A DNA stretch of 64,000 bases, taken from positions 23,041,501 through 23,105,500 of the forward strand of contig NC_079881.1 of the NCBI RefSeq assembly GCF_029227915.1, in the 5' to 3' direction. Below the pieces are notes generated by a model. The model made no database searches. It was not told where the DNA came from and saw nothing but the letters and a program-made list of their open reading frames with translations. The position numbers and the translations under genes were made by a program. Origin of the DNA: Hydractinia symbiolongicarpus (Eukaryota; Cnidaria; Hydrozoa; Anthoathecata; Hydractiniidae). Of the stretch, positions 10,557 to 24,008 are shown piece after piece; position 1 is the stretch's first letter, and each line of letters begins with the position of its first letter.

Positions 10557-13500
10557 TAATTGAACTGATTTTGGTCTTTGACCTTATAAATGTGATAAAT
10601 GAGCCAGTTTGAGTACAAGAACTAACATTCTTCTTAATTTGACATGATTGCTGGAACTCATCGATTACACTGGGCGCTGTGGTAGCGCTTTATTAAAAAA
10701 TTAAGATAAATAAGTCAATTTTTACTTTGGGACCAATCCTAGCCGTTAGTTCTCGTTGAAGAAATAGAGACAGTTTCAAAAACTACATTTCATTGACTTT
10801 CTAACGGTGTCAATCCGTTTGAATTACAACGTTTGCGTCAGATATTCGTACCAACATGTATTTAGTGATTTTTTTCCGATATTACTAAGTTGTATCACTT
10901 TTAACAGTAAAACGGTTGACAGTGGGACTTAATTGAACTGATTCTGGACTGTGACCTTATAAATGTGATAAATGAGCCAATTGGACTCCAAGGAATAACA
11001 TTTTTCTTAAGTCGACATGATTGCTGGAATTCAGCGAGTACACTAGGCCCTGTGGTAGCGCTTTATTTAAAAACTCAGATAAATAAATCATTTTTTACTG
11101 TGGGACCAATCCTAGCCGTTAGTTCGCGCTGAAGAAATGGAGACAGTTGCAAAAACTGCATTTCATTGACTTTCTAATGGTGTCGATCCGTTTGAGTTAC
11201 AACGGTTGCGTCACATATTCGTACCAACATGTATTTACTGATTTTTTCCAATATTACTAAGTTGTATTGCTTTTAACAGTGAAACGATTGACTGTGGGAA
11301 GTAATTGAACTGATTTTGGACTGTGACTTTATAAATGTGGTAAATGAGCCAATTGGTCTCCAAGGAATAACTTTCTTCTTATTTTGACGTGAGTGCTGGA
11401 ATTCAGCGATTACATTAGGCTCTGTTGTAGCGCTTTATTAAAAAATTTAGATAAATAAGTCTTTGCTTACTGTGGGACCAATCCTGGCCGTTAGCACGCG
11501 CTGAGTAAATAGGAACAGTTTCAAAGACTACATTTCATTGACTTTCTAGCGGTATAAATCCGTTTGAGTAACAACGGTTGCGTCACACATTCGTACCAAC
11601 ATGTATTTAGCAATAGTATTCGGATATTACTAGTTTGCATCGATTTTAACAGTGAAACGTTTGACTGTGGGACATAATTGAACTGATTATGGATTTTACC
11701 TTATAAATGTGATAAATGAGCCAGTTTGACTACAAGAAATAACAGTCTTCTTAATTTGACATGATTGCTGGAACTCAGCGATTACACTGGGCGCTGTGGT
11801 AGCGCTTTGTTAAAAAAATTAAGATAAATAAGTCATTCTTTACTGTGGGACCAATCCTAGCCGTTAGTTCGCGCTGAATAAATAGAGACAGTTGCAAAAA
11901 CTGCATTTCATTGACCTTCTAACGGTGTCAATCCGTCTGAGTTACAACGGTTGCGTCACATATTCGTACCAACATGTATTTAGTGATTTTTTCCAATATT
12001 ACTAAGTTGTATTGCTTTTAACAGTGAAACGATTGACTGTGGGAATTAATTGAACTGATTCTGGACTGTGACTTTATAAATGTGATAAATGAGCCAATTG
12101 GTCTCCAAGGAGTAACTTTCTTCTTAATTTGACGTGAGTGCTGGAATTGAGCGATTACATTAGGCTCTGTGGTAGCGCTTTATTAAAAAATTTAGATAAA
12201 TAAGTATTTTCTAACTGTGGGACCAATCCTGACCGTTAGCACGCGCCGAATAAATAGAAACAGTTTCACAGACTACATTTCCTTGACTTTCTAGCGGTAT
12301 AAATCCGTTTGAGTTACAACGGTTGCGTCACATATTCGTACCAACATGTATTTAGCGATAGTATCAGGATATTACTAGTTTGCATCGCTTTTAACAGTGA
12401 AACGTTTGACTGTGGGATTTAATTGAACTGCTTTTGGACTTTGACCTTATAAAGGTGATAAATGAGCCAGTTTGACTACAAGAAATAACAGTCTTCTTAA
12501 TTTGACATGATTGCTGGAACTCAGCGATTACACTGGGCGCTTTGGTAGCGCTTTGTTAAAAAAATTAAGATAAATAAGTCATTCTTTACTGTGGGACCAA
12601 TCCTAGCCATTGGTTCGCGCTGAAGAAATGGAGACAGTTGCAAAAACTGCATTTCATTGACTTTCTAACGGTGTCAATCCGTTTGAGCTACAACGATTGC
12701 GTCACATGTTCGTACCAACATGTATTTAGTGATTTTTTCCAATATTACTAAGTTGTATTGCTTTTAACAGTGAAACGATTGACTGTGGGAATTAATTGAA
12801 CTGATTCTGGACTGTGACTTTATAAATGTGATAAATGAGCCAATTGGTCTCCCAGGAGTAACTTTCTTCTTAATTTGACGTGAGTGCTGGAATTCAGCGA
12901 TTACATTAGGCTCTGTGGTAGCGCTTTATTAAAAAATTTAGATAAATATGTATTTTCTAACTGTGGGACCAATCCTGACCGTTAGCACGCGCTGAATAAA
13001 TAGAAACAGTTTCAAAGACTACATTTCCTTGACTTTCTAGCGGTATAAATCCGTTTGAGTTACAACGGTTGCGTCACATATTCGTACCAACATGTAATTA
13101 GCGATAGTATTCGGATATTACTAGTTTGCATCGCTTTTAACAGTGAAACGTTTGACTGTGGGATTTAATTGAACTGCTCTTGGACTTTGACCTTATAAAG
13201 GTGATAAATGAGCCAGTTTGACTACAAGAAATAACAGTCTTCTTAATTTGACATGGTTGCTGGAACTCAGCGATTACACCGGGCGCTGTGGTAGCGCTTT
13301 GTTAAAAAAATTATGATAAATAAGTCAATCTTTACTGTGGGACCAATCCTAGCCGTTAGTTCGCGCTGAAGAAATAGAGACAGTTGCAAAAACTGCATTT
13401 CATTGACTTTCTAACGGTGTCAATCCGTTTGAGTTACAACGGTTGCGCCACATGTTCGTACCAACATGTATTTATTGATTTTTTCCAATATTACTAAGTT

Positions 13501-14779
13501 GCATTGCTTTTAACAGTGAATCGATTGACTGTGGGAATTAATTGAACTGATTCTGGACTGTGACTTTATAAATGTGATAAATGAGCCAATTGGTCTCCAA
13601 GGAATAACTTTCTTCTTAATTTGATGTGAGTGCTGGAATTCAGCGATTACATTAGGCTCTGTGGAAGCGTTTTATTAAAAAAATTAGATAAATAATTCTT
13701 TTTTTACTGTGGGACCAATCCTGGCCGTTAACACCCGCTGAATAAATAAGAACAGTTTCAAAGACTACATTTCATTAACTTTCTAACGGTGTCAATCCGT
13801 TTGAGTTACAACGGTTGCGTCACATATTCGTACCAACATGTATTTAGTGATTTTTTCCAATATTACTAAGTTGTATTGCTTTCAACAGTGAAACGATTGA
13901 CTGTGGGAATTAATTGAACTGATTCTGGACTGTGACTTTATAAATGTGATAAATGAGCCAATTGGTCTCCAAGGAATAACTTTCTTCTTAATTTGACGTG
14001 GGTGCTGGAATTCAGCGATTACATTAGGCTCTGTGGTAGCGCTTTATTTAAAAATTTAGATAAATAAGACTTTTCTTATTGTGGGGCCAATCCTGGCCGT
14101 TAGCACGCGCTGAATAAATAGAATCAGTTCCAAAGACTACATTACATTGACTTTCAGGCGGCATAAATCCGTTTGCGTTACAACGGTTGCGTCACATATT
14201 CGTACCAACATGTATTTAGCGATAGTATTCGGATACTACTAGCTTGCATCGCTTTTAACAGTGAAACGTTTGACTGTGGGATTTAATTCAACTGCTCTTG
14301 GACTTTGACCTTGTAAAGGTGATAAATGAGCCAGTTTGACTACAAGACATAACAGTCTTCTTAATTTGACATGATTGCTGGAACTCAGCGATTACACTGG
14401 GCGCTGTGGTAGCGCTTTGTTAAAAAAATTAGGATAAATAAGTCAATCTTTACTGTGGGACCAATCCTAGCCGTTAGTTCGCGCTGAAGAAATAGAGACA
14501 GTTGCAAAAACTGCATTTCATTGACTTTCTAACGGTGTCAATCCGTTTGAGTTACAACGGTTGCGTCACATATTCGTACCAACATGTATTTATTGATTTT
14601 TTCCAATATTACTAAGTTGTATTGCTTTTAACAGTGAATCGATTGACTGTGGGAATTAATTGAACTGATTCTGGACTGTGACTTTATAAATGTGATAAAT
14701 GAGCCAATTGGTCTCCAAGGAATAACTTTCTTCTTAATTTGACGTGAGTGCTGGAATTCAGCGATTACATTAGGCTCTG
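10557..14779. repeat. Array block 3: second copy of block-1 sequence with an extra dimer
   Basis: Monomer starts are 10557, 10930, 11302, 11675, 12047, 12420, 12793, 13166, 13539, 13911, 14284 and 14657. Starts from 12420 to 14284 equal those from 1123 to 2987 plus exactly 11297. Shared rare variants include 'gcgctttggtagcg' (1241-area and 12538-area) and 'aaatatgtattttctaac' (1648-area and 12955-area). Starts 11302-12047 instead match 750-1496 at an offset of about 10552. The monomer at 12420 is a hybrid: its head (aaaggtgataaatg) is like 1869 and its body (ctttggtagcg, gaagaaatgg) like 1123. So this copy holds two more monomers than block 1. The block ends abruptly at 14779. Confidence 0.88.
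12420..12792. repeat. Chimeric monomer at a crossover point
   Basis: The first part, with 'gcttttggactttgacc' and 'aaaggtgataaatg', matches the class of the monomer at 1869. The part from 'gcgctttggtagcg' through 'gaagaaatggagacag' matches the monomer at 1123. The switch lies in the identical sequence between phase about 45 and 115. It explains why the offset to block 1 changes from about 10552 bp upstream of it to 11297 bp downstream, a difference of two monomers. Confidence 0.75.
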
Positions 14780-15092
14780 AAGAACTAACATTCTTCTTAA
14801 TTTGACATGATTGCTGGAACTCAGCGATTACACTGGGCGCCGTGGTAGCGCTTTATTAAAAAATTAAGAAAAATAAGTCATTCTTTACTGTGGGACCAAT
14901 CCTAGCCGTTAGTTCGCGCTAAAGAAATAGAGACAGTTTCAAAAACTACATTTCATTGATTTTCTAACGGTGTCAATCCGTTTGAGTTACAACGGTTGCG
15001 TCACATATTCGTACCAACATGTATTTAGTGATTTTTTTCCGATATTACTAAGTTGTATCGCTTTTAACAGTGAAACGATTGACTTTGGGACT
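14657..15092. repeat. Overlong 436-bp monomer: out-of-register junction near 14779
   Basis: The unit reads as a block-1-type monomer to 'taggctctg' (phase about 122) and then restarts at 'aagaactaacattcttc' (phase about 59). About 63 bp are therefore present twice in diverged versions. The sequence to the right belongs to another class (ggcgccgtgg, attaagaaaaataag) and matches 16271 onward at an offset of about 1491 bp. This is a clear boundary between two differently evolved segments. Confidence 0.9.
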
Positions 15093-17700
15093 TAATTGAA
15101 CTGATTCTCGACTGTGACCTTACAAATGTTATAAATGAGCCAATTGGACTCCAAGGTATAACATTCTTCTTAATTTGACATGATTGCTGGAATTCAGCGA
15201 CTACATTAGGCTCTGTGGTAGCGCTTTATTTAAAAATTTAGATAAATAAGACTTTTCTTACTGTAGGACCAATCCTGGCCGTTAGCACGCGCTGAATAAG
15301 TAGGATCAGTTCCAAAGACTAAATTTCATTGACTTTCTAACGGCATAAATCCGTTTCAGTTACAACGGTTGCGTCACATATTCGTACCAACATGTACTTT
15401 GCGATAGTATTCGGATATTACTAGGTTGCACCGTTTTTAACAGTGACACGATTGACTGTGGGACTTAATTGAACTGATTCTGGACTGTGACCTTATAAAT
15501 GTGATAAATGCCACATTGGACTCCAAGGAATAACATTCTTCTTAATTCGACATGATTGCTGGAATTCAGCGAGTACACTAGGCCCTGTGGTAGCGCTTTA
15601 TTCAAAAATTTAGATAAATAAATCATTTTTTACTGTGGGAACAATCCTAGCCGTTAGTTCGCGCTGAAGAAATACAGACAGTTTCAAAAACTACATTTCA
15701 ATGACTTTCTAACGGGGTCAATCCGTTTGAGTTACAACGGTTGCGTCACATATTCGTACCAACATGTATTTAGTGATTTTCTTCCGATATTACTAAGTTG
15801 TATTGCTTTTAACAGTGAAACGATTGACTGTGGGAATTAATTGAACTGATTCTGAACTGTGACCTCATAAATGTGATAAATGAGCCAATTGGTCTCCAAG
15901 CAATTACATTCTTCTTAATTTGACATGATTGCTGGAAATCAGCGATTACATTAGGCTCTGTGGTAGCGCTTTATTTAAAATTTTAGATAAATAAGTCTTT
16001 TCTCACTGTGGGACCAATCCTGGCCGTTAGCACTCGCTGAATAAATAGGATCTGTTCCAAAGACTACATTTCATTGACTTTCTAGCGGCAAAAATCCGTT
16101 TGAGTTACAACGGTTGCGTCACATATTCGTACCAACATGTATTTAGCGATAGTATTCGGATAATACTAGGTTGCATCACTTTAAACAGTGAAACGTTTGA
16201 CTGTGGGACTTAATTGAACTGATTTTGGACTTTGACCTTATAAATGTGATAAATGAGCCAGTTTGACTACAAGAACTAACATTCTTCTTAATTTGACATG
16301 ATTGCTGGAACTCAGCGATTACACTGGGCGCCGTGGTAGCGCTTTATTAAAAAATTAAGAAAAATAAGTCATTCTTTACTGTGGGACCAATCCTAGCCGT
16401 TAGTTCGCGCTAAAGAAATAGAGACAGTTTCAAAAACTACATTTCATTGATTTTCTAACGGTGTCAATCCGTTTGAGTTACAACGGTTGCGTCACATATT
16501 CGTACCAACATGTAATTAGCGATAGTATTCGGATATTACTAGGTTGCACCGTTTTTAACAGTGACACGATTGACTGTGGGACTTAATTGAACTGATTCTG
16601 GACTGTGACCTTATAAATGTGATAAATGCCCCATTGGACTCCAAGGAATAACATTCTTCTTAATTCGACATGATTGCTGGAATTCAGCGAGTACACTAGG
16701 CCCTGTGGTAGCGCTTTATTCAAAAATTTAGATAAATAAATCATTTTTTACTGTGGGAACAATCCTGGCCGTTAGCACTCGCTGAATAAATAGGATCTGT
16801 TCCAAAGACTACATTTCATTGACTTTCTAGCGGCATAAATCCGTTTGAGTTACAACGGTTGCGTCACATATTCGTACCAACATGTATTTAGCGATAGTAT
16901 TCGGATAATACTAGGTTGCATCACTTTAAACAGTGAAACGTTTGACTGTGGGACTTAATTGAACTGATTTTGGACTTTGACCTTATAAATGTGATAAATG
17001 AGCCAGTTTGACTACAAGAACTAACATTCTTCTTAATTTGACATGATTGCTGGAACTCAGCGATTACACTGGGCGCCGTGGTAGCGCTTTATTAAAAAAT
17101 TAAGAAAAATAAGTCATTCTTTACTGTGGGACCAATCCTAGTCGTTAGTTCGCGCTAAAGAAATAGAGACAGTTTCAAAAACTACATTTCATTGATTTTC
17201 TAACGGTGTCAATCCGTTTGAGTTACAACGGTTGCGTCACATATTCGTACCAACATGTATTTAGTGATTTTTTTCCGATATTACTAAGTTGTATCGCTTT
17301 TAACAGTGAAACGATTGACTTTGGGACTTAATTGAACTGATTCTGGACTGTGACCTTACAAATGTTAAAAATGAGGCAATTGGACTCCAAGGTATAACAT
17401 TCTTCTTAATTTGACATGATTGCTGGAATTCAGCGATTACATTAGGCTCTGTGGTAGCGCTTTATTTAAAATTTAGATAAATAAGACTTTTCTTACTTTA
17501 GGACCAATCCTGGCCGTTAGCACGCGCTGAATAAATAGGATCAGTTCCAAAGACTAAATTTCATTGACTTTCTAACGGCATAAATCCGTTTGAGTTACAA
17601 CAGTTGCGTCACATATTCGTACCAACAAGTTCTTAGCGATAGTATTCGGATATTACTAGGTTGCACCGTTTTTAACAGTGAAACGTTTGACTGTGGGACT
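14780..17700. repeat. Array block 4: six- and four-monomer repeats
   Basis: Monomer starts after the junction are 15093, 15466, 15838, 16211, 16584, 16956 and 17329. The rare head with 'gactttgggacttaattg' and 'ttacaaatgtta' occurs at 15093 and 17329, 2236 bp apart (six units). The 'tgcccc/tgccac-attgg' head occurs at 15466 and 16584. The beta version 'gcactcgctgaataaataggatctg' is followed by the tail 'gcgatagtattcggataatac'. This block supplies most of the variants that are amplified further in the next one. Confidence 0.85.
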
Positions 17701-17972
17701 TAATTGAACTGATTTTGGACTTTGACCTTATAAATGTGATAAATGAGCCAGTTTGACTACAAGAACTAACATTCTTCTTAATTTGACATGATTGCTGGAA
17801 CTCAGAGATTACACTGGGCGCCGTGGTAGCATTTTATTAAAAAATTAAGAAAAATAAGTCTTTCTTTACTGTGGGACCAATCATATATTCGTACCAACAT
17901 GTACTTAGCAATAGTATTCGGATATTACTAGGTTGCACCGTTTTTAACATTGACACGATTGACTGTGGGACT
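17701..17972. repeat. Truncated 272-bp monomer, copy 1
   Basis: The unit runs to 'gggaccaatc' and then jumps to 'atatattcgtacc' at 17881, removing about 101 bp (phase about 181 to 282). The lost part is the whole variable middle plus the CCGTTTGAGTTACAACGGTTGCG part of the otherwise invariant core. The break sits at a TCA shared by 'caatc(a)' and 'gtcac', with one base changed. Confidence 0.9.
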
Positions 17973-19837
17973 TAATTGAACTGATTCTGGACTGTGACCT
18001 TATAAATGTGATAAATGCGCCCATTGGACTCCAAGGAATAACATTCCTCCTAATTCGACATGATTGCTGGAATTCAACGAGTACACTAGGCACTGTGGTA
18101 GCGCTTTATTCAAAAATTTAGATAAATAAATCATTTTTTACTGTGGGACCAATCCTAGCCGTTAGTTCGCGCTGAAGAAATACAGACAGTTTCAAAAACT
18201 ACATTTCAATGACTTTCTAACGGGGTCAATCCGTTTGAGTTACAACGGTTGCGTCACATATTCGTACCAACATGTATTTAGTGATTTTCTTCCGATATTA
18301 CTAAGTTGTATTGCTTTTAACAGTGAAACGATTGACTGTGGGAATTAATTGAACTGATTCTGGACTGTGACCTCATAAATGTGATAAATGAGCCAATTGG
18401 TCTCCAAGCAATTACATTCTTCTTAATTTGACATGATTGCTGGAAATCAGCGATTACATTAGGCTCTGTGGTAGCGCTTTATTTAAAACTTTAGATAAAT
18501 AAGACTTTTCTTACTGTGGGACCAATCCTGGCCGTTAGCACTCGCTGAATAAATAGGATCTGTTCCAAAGACTACATTTCATTGACTTTCTAACGGCATA
18601 AATCCGTTTGAGTTACAACAGTTGCGTCACATATTCGTACCAACATGTTCTTAGCGATAGTATTCGGATATTACTAGGTTGCACCGTTTTTAGCAGTGAC
18701 ACGATTGACTGTGGGACTTAATTGAACTGATTCTGGACTGTGACCTTATAAATGTGATAAATGCGCCCATTGGACTCCAAGGAATAACATTCCTCCTAAT
18801 TCGACATGATTGCTGGAATTCAACGAGTACACTAGGCCCTGTGGTAGCGCTTTATTCAAAAATTTAGATAAATAAATCATTTTTTACTGTGGGACCAATC
18901 CTAGCCGTTAGTTCGCGCTGAAGAAATACAGACAGTTTCAAAAACTACATTTCAATGACTTTCTAACGGGGTCAATCCATTTGAGTTACAACGGTTGCGT
19001 CACATATTCGTACCAACATGTATTTAGTGATTTTCTTCCGATATTACTAAGTTGTATTGCTTTTAACAGTGAAATGATTGACTGTGGGAATTAATTGAAC
19101 TGATTCTGGACTGTGACCTCATAAATGTGATAAATGAGCCAATTGGTCTCCAAGCAATTACATTCTTCTTAATTTGACATGATTGCTGGAAATCAGCGAT
19201 TACATTAGGCTCTGTGGTAGCGCTTTATTTAAAACTTTAGATAAATAAGACTTTTCTTACTGTGGGACCAATCCTGGCCGTTAGCACTCGCTGAATAAAT
19301 AGGATCTGTTCCGAAGACTACATTTCATTGACTTTCTAGCGGCATAAATCCGTTTGAGTTACAACGGTTGCGTCACATATTCGTACCAACATGTATTTAG
19401 CGATAGCATTCGGATAATACTAGGTTGCATCACTTTAAACAGTGAAACGTTTGACTGTGGGACTTAATTGAACTGATTTTGGACTTTGACCTTATAAATG
19501 TGATAAATGAGCCAGTTTGACTACAAGAACTAACATTCTTCTTAATTTGACATGATTGCTGGAACTCAGCGATTACACTGGGCGCCGTCGTAGCGCTTTA
19601 TTATAAAATTAAGAAAAATAAGTCATTCTTTACTGTGGGACCAATCCTAGCCGTTAGTTCGCGCTGAAGAAATAGAGACAGTTTCAAAAACTACATTTCA
19701 TTAATTTTCTAACGGTGTCAATCCGTTTGAGTTACAACAGTTTCGTCACATATTCGTACCAACATGTATTTAGCGATAGTATTCGGATAATACTAGGTTG
19801 CATCACTTTAAACAGTGAAACGTTTGACTGTGGGACT

Positions 19838-20109
19838 TAATTGAACTGATTTTGGACTTTGACCTTATAAATGTGATAAATGAGCCAGTTTGACTACAAG
19901 AACTAACATTCTTCTTAATTTGACATGATTGCTGGAACTCAGCGATTACACTGGGCGCCGTGGTAGCGTTTTATTAAAAAATTAAGAAAAATAAGTCTTT
20001 CCTTACTGTGGGACCAATCATATATTCGTACCAACATGTACTTAGCGATAGTATTCGGATATTACTAGGTTGCACCGTTTTTAACAGTGACACGATTGAC
20101 TGTGGGACT
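19838..20109. repeat. Truncated 272-bp monomer, copy 2
   Basis: This has the same deletion junction as the unit at 17701, with the break at 20018, 2137 bp downstream. Confidence 0.9.
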
Positions 20110-21973
20110 TAATTGAACTGATTCTGGACTGTGACCTTATAAATGTGATAAATGCCCCATTGGACTCCAAGGAATAACATTCTTCTTAATTCGACATGAT
20201 TGCTGGAATTCAGCGAGTACACTAGGTCCTGTGGTAGCGCTTTATTCAAAAATTTAGATAAATAAATCATTTTTTAATGTGGGAACAATCCTAGCCGTTA
20301 GTTCGCGCTGAAGAAATACAGACAGTTTCAAAAACTACATTTCAATGACTTTCTAACGGGGTCAATCCGCTTGAGTTACAACGGTTGCGTCACATATTCG
20401 TACCAACATGTATTTAGTGATTTTCTTCCGATATTACTAAGTTGTATTGCTTTTAACAGTGAAACGATTGACTGTGGGAATTAATTGAACTGATTCTGGA
20501 CTGTGACCTCATAAATGTGATAAATGAGCCAATTGGTCTCCAAGCAATTACATTCTTCTTAATTTGACATGATTGCTGAAAATCAGCGATTACATTAGGC
20601 TCTGTGGTAGCGCTTTATTTAAAACTTTAGATAAATAAGACTTTTCTTACTGTGGGACCAATCCTGGCCGTTAGCACTCGCTGAATAAATAGGATCTGTT
20701 CCAAAGACTACATTTCATTGACTTTCTAACGGCATAAATCCGTTTGAGTTACAACAGTTGCGTCACATATTCGTACCAACATGTTCTTAGCGATAGTATT
20801 CGGATATTACTAGGTTGCACCGTTTTTAACAGTGACACGATTGACTGTGGGACTTAATTGAACTGATTCTGGACTGTGACCTTATAAATGTGATAAATGC
20901 GCCCATTGGACTCCAAGGAATAACATTCCTCCTAATTCGACATGATTGCTGGAATTCAACGAGTACACTAGGCCCTGTGGTAGCGCTTTATTCAAAAATT
21001 TAGATAAATAAATCATTTTTTACTGTGGGACCAATCCTAGCCGTTAGTTCGCGCTGAAGAAATACAGACAGTTTCAAAAACTACATTTCAATGACTTTCT
21101 AACGGGGTCAATCCATTTGAGTTACAACGGTTGCGTCACATATTCGTACCAACATGTATTTAGTGATTTTCTTCCGATATTACTAAGTTGTATTGCTTTT
21201 AACAGTGAAATGATTGACTGTGGGAATTAATTGAACTGATTCTGGACTGTGACCTCATAAATGTGATAAATGAGCCAATTGTTCTCCAAGCAATTACATT
21301 CTTCTTAATTTGACATGATTGCTGGAAATCAGCGATTACATTAGGCTCTGTGGTAGCGCTTTATTTAAAACTTTAGATAAATAAGACTTTTCTTACTGTG
21401 GGACCAATCCTGGCCGTTAGCACTCGCTGAATAAATAGGATCTGTTCCGAAGACTACATTTCATTGACTTTCTAGCGGCATAAATCCGTTTGAGTTACAA
21501 CGGTTGCGTCACATATTCGTACCAACATGTATTTAGCGATAGCATTCGGATAATACTAGGTTGCATCACTTTAAACAGTGAAACGTTTGACTGTGGGACT
21601 TAATTGAACTGATTTTGGACTTTGACCTTATAAATGTGATAAATGAGCCAGTTTGACTACAAGAACTAACATTCTTCTTAATTTGACATGATTGCTGGAA
21701 CTCAGCGATTACACTGGGCGCCGTCGTAGCGCTTTATTAAAAAATTAAGAAAAATAAGTCATTCTTTACTGTGGGACCAATCCTAGCCGTTAGTTCGCGC
21801 TGAAGAAATAGAGACAGTTTCAAAAACTACATTTCATTAATTTTCTAACGGTGTCAATCCGTTTGAGTTACAACAGTTGCGTCACATATTCGTACCAACA
21901 TGTATTTAGCGATAGTATTCGGATAATACTAGGTTGCATCACTTTAAACAGTGAAACGTTTGACTGTGGGACT

Positions 21974-22245
21974 TAATTGAACTGATTTTGGACTTTGACC
22001 TTATAAATGTGATAAATGAGCCAGTTTGACTACAAGAACTAACATTCTTCTTAATTTGACATGATTGCTGGAACTCAGCGATTACACTGGGCGCCGTGGT
22101 AGCGTTTTATTAAAAAATTAAGAAAAATAAGTCTTTCCTTACTGTGGGACCAATCATATATTCGTACCAACATGTACTTAGCGATAGTATTCGGATATTA
22201 CTAGGTTGCACCGTTTTTAACAGTGACACGATTGACTGTGGGACT
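21974..22245. repeat. Truncated 272-bp monomer, copy 3
   Basis: This has the same deletion junction, with the break at 22154, 2136 bp after copy 2. Confidence 0.9.
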
Positions 22246-23364
22246 TAATTGAACTGATTCTGGACTGTGACCTTATAACTGTGATAAATGCGCCCATTGG
22301 ACTCCAAGGAATAACATTCCTCCTAATTCGACATGATTGCTGGAATTCAACGAGTACACTAGGCCCTGTGGTAGCGCTTTATTCAAAAATTTAGATAAAT
22401 AAATCATTTTTTACTGTGGGACCAATCCTAGCCGTTAGTTCGCGCTGAAGAAATACAGACAGTTTCAAAAACTACATTTCAATGACTTTCTAACGGGGTC
22501 AATCCGTTTGAGTTACAACGGTTGCGTCACATATTCGTACCAACATGTATTTAGTGATTTTCTTCCGATAATACTAAGTTGTATTGCTTTTAACAGTGAA
22601 ACGATTGACTGTGGGAATTAATTGAACTGATTCTGGACTGTGACCTCATAAATGTGATAAATGAGCCAATTGGTCTCCAAGCAATAACATTCTTCTTAAT
22701 TTGACATGATTGCTGGTATTCAGCGATTACATTAGGCTCTGTGGTAGCGCTTTGTTTAAAACTTTAGATAAATAAGACTTTTCTTACTGTGGGACCAATC
22801 CTGGCCGTTAGCACTCGCTGAATAAATAGGATTTGTTCCAAAGACTACATTTCATTGACTTTCTAGCGGCATAAATCCGTTTGAGTTACAACGGTTGCGT
22901 CACATATTCGTACCAACATGTATTTAGCGATAGCATTCGGATAATACTAGGTTGCATCACTTTAAACAGTGAAACGTTTGACTGTGGGACTTAATTGAAC
23001 TGATTTTGGACTTTGACCTTATAAATGTGATAAATGAGCCAGTTTGACTACAAGAACTAACATTCTTCTTAATTTGACATGATTGCTGGAACTCAGCGAT
23101 TACACTGGGCGCCGTCGTAGCGCTTTATTAAAAAATTAAGAAAAATAAGTCATTCTTTACTGTGGGACCAATCCTAGCCGTTAGTTCGCGCTGAAGAAAT
23201 AGAGACAGCTTCAAAAACTACATTTCATTAATTTTCTAACGGTGTCAATACGTTTGAGTTACAACAGTTGCGTCACATATTCGTACCAACATGTATTTAG
23301 CGATAGTATTCGGATAATACTAGGTTGCATCACTTTAAACAGTGAAACGTTTGACTGTGGGACT

Positions 23365-23636
23365 TAATTGAACTGATTTTGGACTTTGACCTTATAAATG
23401 TGATAAATGAGCCAGTTTGACTAAAAGAACTAACATTCTTCTTAATTTGACATGATTGCTGGAACTCAGCGATTACACTGGGCGCCGTGGTAGCGTTTTA
23501 TTAAAAAATTAAGAAAAATAAGTCTTTCTTTACTGTGGGACCAATCATATATTCGTACCAACATGTACTTAGCGATAGTATTCGGATATTACTAGGTTGC
23601 ACCGTTTTTAACAGTGACACGATTGACTGTGGGACT
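23365..23636. repeat. Truncated 272-bp monomer, copy 4
   Basis: This has the same deletion junction, with the break at 23545, only 1391 bp after copy 3. The HOR unit here is two monomers shorter than in the earlier copies. Confidence 0.9.
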
Positions 23637-24008
23637 TAATTGAACTGATTCTGGACTGTGACCTTATAAATGTGATAAATGCCCCATTGGACTCCAAGGA
23701 ATAACATTCTTCTTATTTCGACATGATTGCTGGAATTCAGCGAGTACACTAGGCCCTGTGGTAGCGCTTTATTCAAAAATTTAGATAAATAAATCATTTT
23801 TTACTGTGGGAACAATCCTAGCCGTTAGTTCGCGCTGAAGAAATACAGACAGTTTCAAAAACTACATTTCAATGACTTTCTAACGGGGTCAATCCGTTTG
23901 AGTTACAACGGTTGCGTCACATATTCGTACCAACATGTATTTAGTGATTTTCTTCCGATATTACTAAGTTGTATTGCTTTTAACAGTGAAACGATTGACT
24001 GTGGGAAT

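Larger units (their letters stand above)
17701..24008. repeat. Array block 5: 2137-bp higher-order repeat marked by a 272-bp monomer
   Basis: Monomer starts are 17701, 17973, 18346, 18719, 19092, 19465, 19838, 20110, 20482, 20855, 21228, 21601, 21974, 22246, 22619, 22992, 23365 and 23637. A 272-bp short unit starts at 17701, 19838, 21974 and 23365. The first three are 2137 and 2136 bp apart (five full units plus the short one), and the last step is 1391 bp (three full units plus the short one). Shared variants include 'aacatgttcttagcg' (near 18646 and 20786), 'ggataatactaggttgcatcac' and 'ccgtcgtagcg'. Copies differ at few positions. The last, shorter step shows loss of a dimer from the HOR, or gain of one in the others. 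Confidence 0.93.
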
